A stretch of 9,221 bases of DNA, from contig CALZAG010000054.1 in the NCBI GenBank assembly GCA_945613045.1, forward strand, positions 1-9,221. The letters are read 5' to 3'. Below are positions 6,242 through 9,221 of this stretch, one piece after another. The notes below the pieces were generated by a model. The model was not told the DNA's origin. It made no database searches and saw only the letters and a list, made by a program, of their open reading frames with translations. The DNA comes from an uncultured Clostridia bacterium (lineage in GTDB: Bacteria > Bacillota > Clostridia > Oscillospirales > Oscillospiraceae). The position numbers were made by a program, and so were the translations under genes. Within the stretch, counting starts at the first letter, position 1; each line of letters starts with the position of its first letter.

Positions 6242-8717
6242 CAATATACTCCGCTATCTGCTCCATCACAAAGCCCAGCTCGTTTATAAACTCCGCGCAG
6301 GACATCCTCAGCACGCCCGAGCGCAGCGCCGACAGGCGGATGAGCGAATCGTTGGTCACGACGCGCACGCAGTAGTTTTTGCCGATGTCGTTTGCCAGCT
6401 TTTCGATGTACATATCCGCCGTCTCGTTTTCTTTGGTGTACACGATGCGGATGCCCTCGGTGCCGCGCTCGCCGGGGTTTCCCTCGACCTTGTAGCCGTC
6501 AAAAACGAGCACCAGCTCGCAGTCCCGAAACGCCCTGTAGCTGCGCAGGATATCGGTCAGCCGAGCCCTCGCCAGCTCAAGATTATCCGCCGCGAGCTTC
6601 TTAAGCTCGTCCCAGCCGAAAATGAGGTTATAGCCGTCAACGATGATATACTCCCGCTTTTCCGGCTGAACGGTATATTCCCGCTCCTGCGCGCGTTGAG
6701 GGCGGGTGTATTCCCTGCGGCGTATGGGGCCGAACTCGCGCTCCATGATCGCCTCAAGCTCCTTGTCGTCGATGCTGAAGCTGCGGGGCCTGTAAGCCGG
6801 CGGCGGCTCGCTTTCCCTGCCGAAGCCCGTGTCGATGTGCATATGCTTTTCGACTTCGTTCCATTTGACTACCGTTCCCGCTCCGTGGGAGCAGAAAACG
6901 GAGTCGGGAGTGTTTTGCAGGTCTGCCTCGGGGTCGTAGTCCGTGGCGGAGAGCACCTGCGTCTCATTGTGGCAGGGGTAATATCCCGCAAGGCGGCAGG
7001 ATATTCTTCCTCTGCCGGAGGTGTAGGACGCCAGAACGGGCGCGTAGCCGTTCATTTCCGACACGGGCGCGATACCCGTTATAACGCTTCCGTCCTCGGT
7101 CTTGAACTCGCCCGACATGGCGCGCACGTCGCTTATGGCTCTGCCGATATGCTCCGGCGGAGCTTCGATGCGAAACTCGTACCACGGCTCGAGCAGCCGG
7201 CTCTCGGCCTTCATGAGCCCCTGGCGCACCGCGCGGTAGACCGCCTCGCGGAAGTCGCCGCCCTCGGTGTGCTTCGGGTGCGCCCTTCCGGCGATGAGGC
7301 TTATCCTCATATCAGTTATCGGAGAGCCCGTGAGTACGCCGAGATGCTGCTTTTCGGCAAGGTGGCTGAGAATGAGATTCTGCCAATTGCCGTCGAGACT
7401 GTCCTCGCTGCAGCGGCTTTCAAAGCTCAGCCCCGAGCCGCGTTCGGTCGGCTCAAGGGCAAGATGCACCTCCGCGTAGTGGCGCAGGGGCTCGAAATGC
7501 CCCACACCCTCGACGGGCTTTTTAATCGTTTCCCTGTACATGATGCCGCCGGAGTCTATGCTCACGTCCATGTCAAAGCGCTCTTTTATGAGAGCGGCCA
7601 GCACCTCGGTCTGCACCTGGCCCATGAGCTGAACATGGATCTCGCGCAGCTGCTCGTTCCAGCTAATGCGAAGCTGAGGATCCTCATCCTCGAGCAGGCG
7701 CAGCTTCTTAAGCGCCGTCTGAGGGTCGGCGGTCTTGGGCAGATTCACGCGATATGACAGCACAGGCTCGAGCACAGGCTCGGCGGAATTTTTCTCGATA
7801 CCGAGACCCTGGCCGGCACAGGTCTTTTCAAGCCCCTGCACCGCTACGATGTCGCCCGCCGTTGCTTCGTCCGTCGTCTCGTACCTTGCGCCGGAATACA
7901 GGCGCAGCCCCGTGACCTTTTCGCCGTTAATAAGGCTTCGGTTTTTCAGGCTGCCGCCGGTTATTTTCATGCAGCTCAGGCGATTTCCCTGCTCGTCGCG
8001 CATGATTTTGTATACCTTTGCGCCGAACTGCGCGGGGCAGTCCGGCTGGCGTGCGTATTTTTCGATAAACTCAATGAGCCTGTCCACGCCCTCGAGCCTG
8101 AGCCCAGAGCCGAACAGCATCGGGAATACGCGGCGGGAGCTTATAAGAGCGGCGATATCCTCCTCGTCGATTGCCCCCGTCTCCGTATATTTATCCAGCA
8201 GGCGTTCATCGCACATGGCGAGGCTTTCCCAAAGCCGAGACGTCTGTTCGCCGAAATCAAGGCAGTTTTCCGACAGGCGCAGATGCGCGTCATCTATAAC
8301 GCGCTCCCTGTCGCTGCCGGTCAGGTCCATTTTCGTCACAAAAATTATCGTCGGCACACGGTGTCTTTCAAGGAGTCGCCACAGGGTCTCCGTGTGCGCC
8401 TGCACCCCGTCCGAGCCCGATATGACGAGCACAGCGTAATCGAGCACCTGAAGCGTGCGCTCGGTCTCGGCGGAAAAATCAACGTGTCCCGGCGTGTCGA
8501 GCAGGCAAAGCTGCATCGTGTCCGTGCGAAGCCTCGCCTGCTTTGAAAATATGGTTATGCCCCTGGCCCGCTCAAGCTCATGGGTATCGAGCGCGGTGCT
8601 GCGGTGATCCACTCTGCCCAGCTTTCGTATGCTACCGCAGGTATAGAGCATGGCTTCCGAGAGCGTCGTTTTACCGGCGTCCACATGGGCAAGGACGCCG
8701 ACAACAAGCTTTTTCAT
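6228..8717 (-). CDS. TetM-like ribosomal GTPase fused to a YacP/Rae1-type NYN endonuclease domain
   Basis: The protein has 829 residues from the ATG at 8717; a TTG at 8729 would add four residues absent from the family start. Residues 1 to about 600 follow the EF-G/TetM order. GTPase motifs are AHVDAGKT (10-17), RGITI (52-56), DTPGH (74-78), TKMD (128-131) and a G5 near 204. Then come domain II (about 230-300), III, IV and V, ending near NTPDSVFC. A basic, arginine-rich linker (about 660-690) leads to an NYN/PIN-like domain (688-829) with VDGYN (693-697), LVFD (737-740), TKENETAD (761-768) and VTND (787-790), the acidic metal-site set of YacP/Rae1. Rae1 of B. subtilis cuts mRNA in the ribosomal A site. 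TetM-like proteins also enter the A site, so the fusion may deliver the nuclease to stalled ribosomes. Automatic naming as tetracycline resistance would be risky. It starts 1 nt after the DUF362 stop. Confidence 0.93.
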   Translation of the reverse strand: MKKLVVGVLAHVDAGKTTLSEAMLYTCGSIRKLGRVDHRSTALDTHELERARGITIFSKQARLRTDTMQLCLLDTPGHVDFSAETERTLQVLDYAVLVISGSDGVQAHTETLWRLLERHRVPTIIFVTKMDLTGSDRERVIDDAHLRLSENCLDFGEQTSRLWESLAMCDERLLDKYTETGAIDEEDIAALISSRRVFPMLFGSGLRLEGVDRLIEFIEKYARQPDCPAQFGAKVYKIMRDEQGNRLSCMKITGGSLKNRSLINGEKVTGLRLYSGARYETTDEATAGDIVAVQGLEKTCAGQGLGIEKNSAEPVLEPVLSYRVNLPKTADPQTALKKLRLLEDEDPQLRISWNEQLREIHVQLMGQVQTEVLAALIKERFDMDVSIDSGGIMYRETIKKPVEGVGHFEPLRHYAEVHLALEPTERGSGLSFESRCSEDSLDGNWQNLILSHLAEKQHLGVLTGSPITDMRISLIAGRAHPKHTEGGDFREAVYRAVRQGLMKAESRLLEPWYEFRIEAPPEHIGRAISDVRAMSGEFKTEDGSVITGIAPVSEMNGYAPVLASYTSGRGRISCRLAGYYPCHNETQVLSATDYDPEADLQNTPDSVFCSHGAGTVVKWNEVEKHMHIDTGFGRESEPPPAYRPRSFSIDDKELEAIMEREFGPIRRREYTRPQRAQEREYTVQPEKREYIIVDGYNLIFGWDELKKLAADNLELARARLTDILRSYRAFRDCELVLVFDGYKVEGNPGERGTEGIRIVYTKENETADMYIEKLANDIGKNYCVRVVTNDSLIRLSALRSGVLRMSCAEFINELGFVMEQIAEYIDGKR

Positions 8718-8718
8718 A

Positions 8719-9221
8719 TCAGATCTCAATAAGCTCGTATTCCCTGCTGCCCACGCCTATGGCGGCGGCAGCCTCGATGGTGTGAATACCGTTGCGCGAC
8801 TCTATGCGCCTGATGAGATCGGCCTTTCCCTCGTCGGTGGAGGAGTATACAAGGTCAATGCACGCCTGATCGAGAGCCACGGGGTCGAGCGAGGCGAGGA
8901 TGCCGATATCCCCTATTTTGGGGTCGGCAGCCACGGCGCAGCAGTCGCAGTCAACGGACATATTGCACATGATGTTTACGAAAGCCATCCTGCCCTCAAA
9001 GCGGTCGACGATGCTCTTTGCCGCGTCGGCCATGCACTCAAGGAAGCTGTCATGGTCGGAGTTCCAGTAATCGGTCACGTCTTTGACGCCGTGGATATAT
9101 TTCTTGCCGTAGGTCGAGGCAAGGCCGATGGATATGTTCTTCAGCGCGCCGCCGAAGCCGCCCATGGGGTGCCCCTTGAAGTGGGACAGCACCAGCATGG
9201 AATCATAGTTTTTAAGGTCCT
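8719..9221 (-). CDS. DUF362-family protein, 3' part only
   Basis: The frame is open to the right window edge, so the true start lies outside; an internal Met at 9198 is not a start, since codons for LKNYDS run straight into it. About 166 residues are visible. HFKGHPMGGFGGALKNISIG and later DCDCCAVAADPKIGDIGILA and DPVALDQACIDL match the DUF362 fold, with a cysteine cluster CDCC that could hold metal. The chain ends IGVGSREYELIEI, a normal family end, and no ferredoxin domain follows. Some DUF362 proteins carry 4Fe-4S clusters, and their biochemical role is poorly known. It is the first visible gene of the operon with the GTPase-nuclease fusion, whose ATG begins one base after its TGA. Whether the two work together cannot be told from this window. 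Confidence 0.85.
   Translation of the reverse strand, partial: DLKNYDSMLVLSHFKGHPMGGFGGALKNISIGLASTYGKKYIHGVKDVTDYWNSDHDSFLECMADAAKSIVDRFEGRMAFVNIMCNMSVDCDCCAVAADPKIGDIGILASLDPVALDQACIDLVYSSTDEGKADLIRRIESRNGIHTIEAAAAIGVGSREYELIEI

Noticed and set aside
6099..7757. A 552-codon plus-strand open frame
   Set aside because: It lies wholly antisense to the GTPase-nuclease fusion and ylmH, lacks a ribosome binding site and resembles no family. Long antisense frames are common opposite GC-rich genes.
6228..8717. Calling the GTPase a tetracycline resistance determinant
   Set aside because: The domain IV loop differs, a nuclease domain is fused, and the neighbours are housekeeping-type translation genes with no sign of a resistance transposon.

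Overview
The window looks like chromosome from a Clostridia-class Firmicute, probably a gut Oscillospiraceae- or Ruminococcaceae-like bacterium. This is inferred from the gene families (a YlmH-type S4 protein, a TetM-like GTPase carrying a YacP/Rae1-type nuclease domain, ClpB), strong AGGAGG-type ribosome binding sites, TTGACA/TATAAT-type promoters, GC-rich genes and AT-rich gaps full of hairpins. No species can be named from the sequence alone.

Layout from left to right. Bases 1-56 are the end of a dispersed intergenic repeat that runs off the left edge and abuts a hairpin (55-87). Next is a minus-strand gene for a 61-residue two-helix membrane protein (145-330) with a 40-nt leader segment made only of A and C. 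Bases 331-884 hold no protein gene. They carry the promoter of the small gene, a strong two-way terminator (549-587), a possible structured RNA on the minus strand (549-707), a divergent promoter pair and two dyads that fit a LysR regulator. The LysR gene (885-1775, plus strand) converges on clpB, with a shared terminator between them. clpB (1819-4398, minus) lies 12 nt behind a gene for a ribbon-helix-helix DNA-binding protein (4411-5061). That pair has a textbook promoter with an 18-bp dyad between its -35 and -10 boxes.

Bases 5195-5481 form a 287-bp element of six hairpins, bounded by two copies of the same 14-bp-stem hairpin. It shares 52 of 56 bases with the left-edge repeat. From 5492 to the right edge runs a tight minus-strand operon: a DUF362 protein (3' part only), a fusion of a TetM-like ribosomal GTPase with a C-terminal YacP/Rae1-type NYN endonuclease, and a YlmH-like S4 RNA-binding protein. 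The genes are separated by 1 nt and overlap by 14 nt.

The genes suggest two themes. clpB with its RHH partner is a protein-disaggregation unit with its own apparent regulation rather than CIRCE or CtsR control. The GTPase-nuclease fusion with the YlmH-like protein looks like a translation rescue or ribosome quality-control unit. In it, one polypeptide could both enter the ribosomal A site and cut the mRNA there. That fusion, the terminator-associated repeat and the possible RNA next to the LysR gene are the points most worth follow-up.
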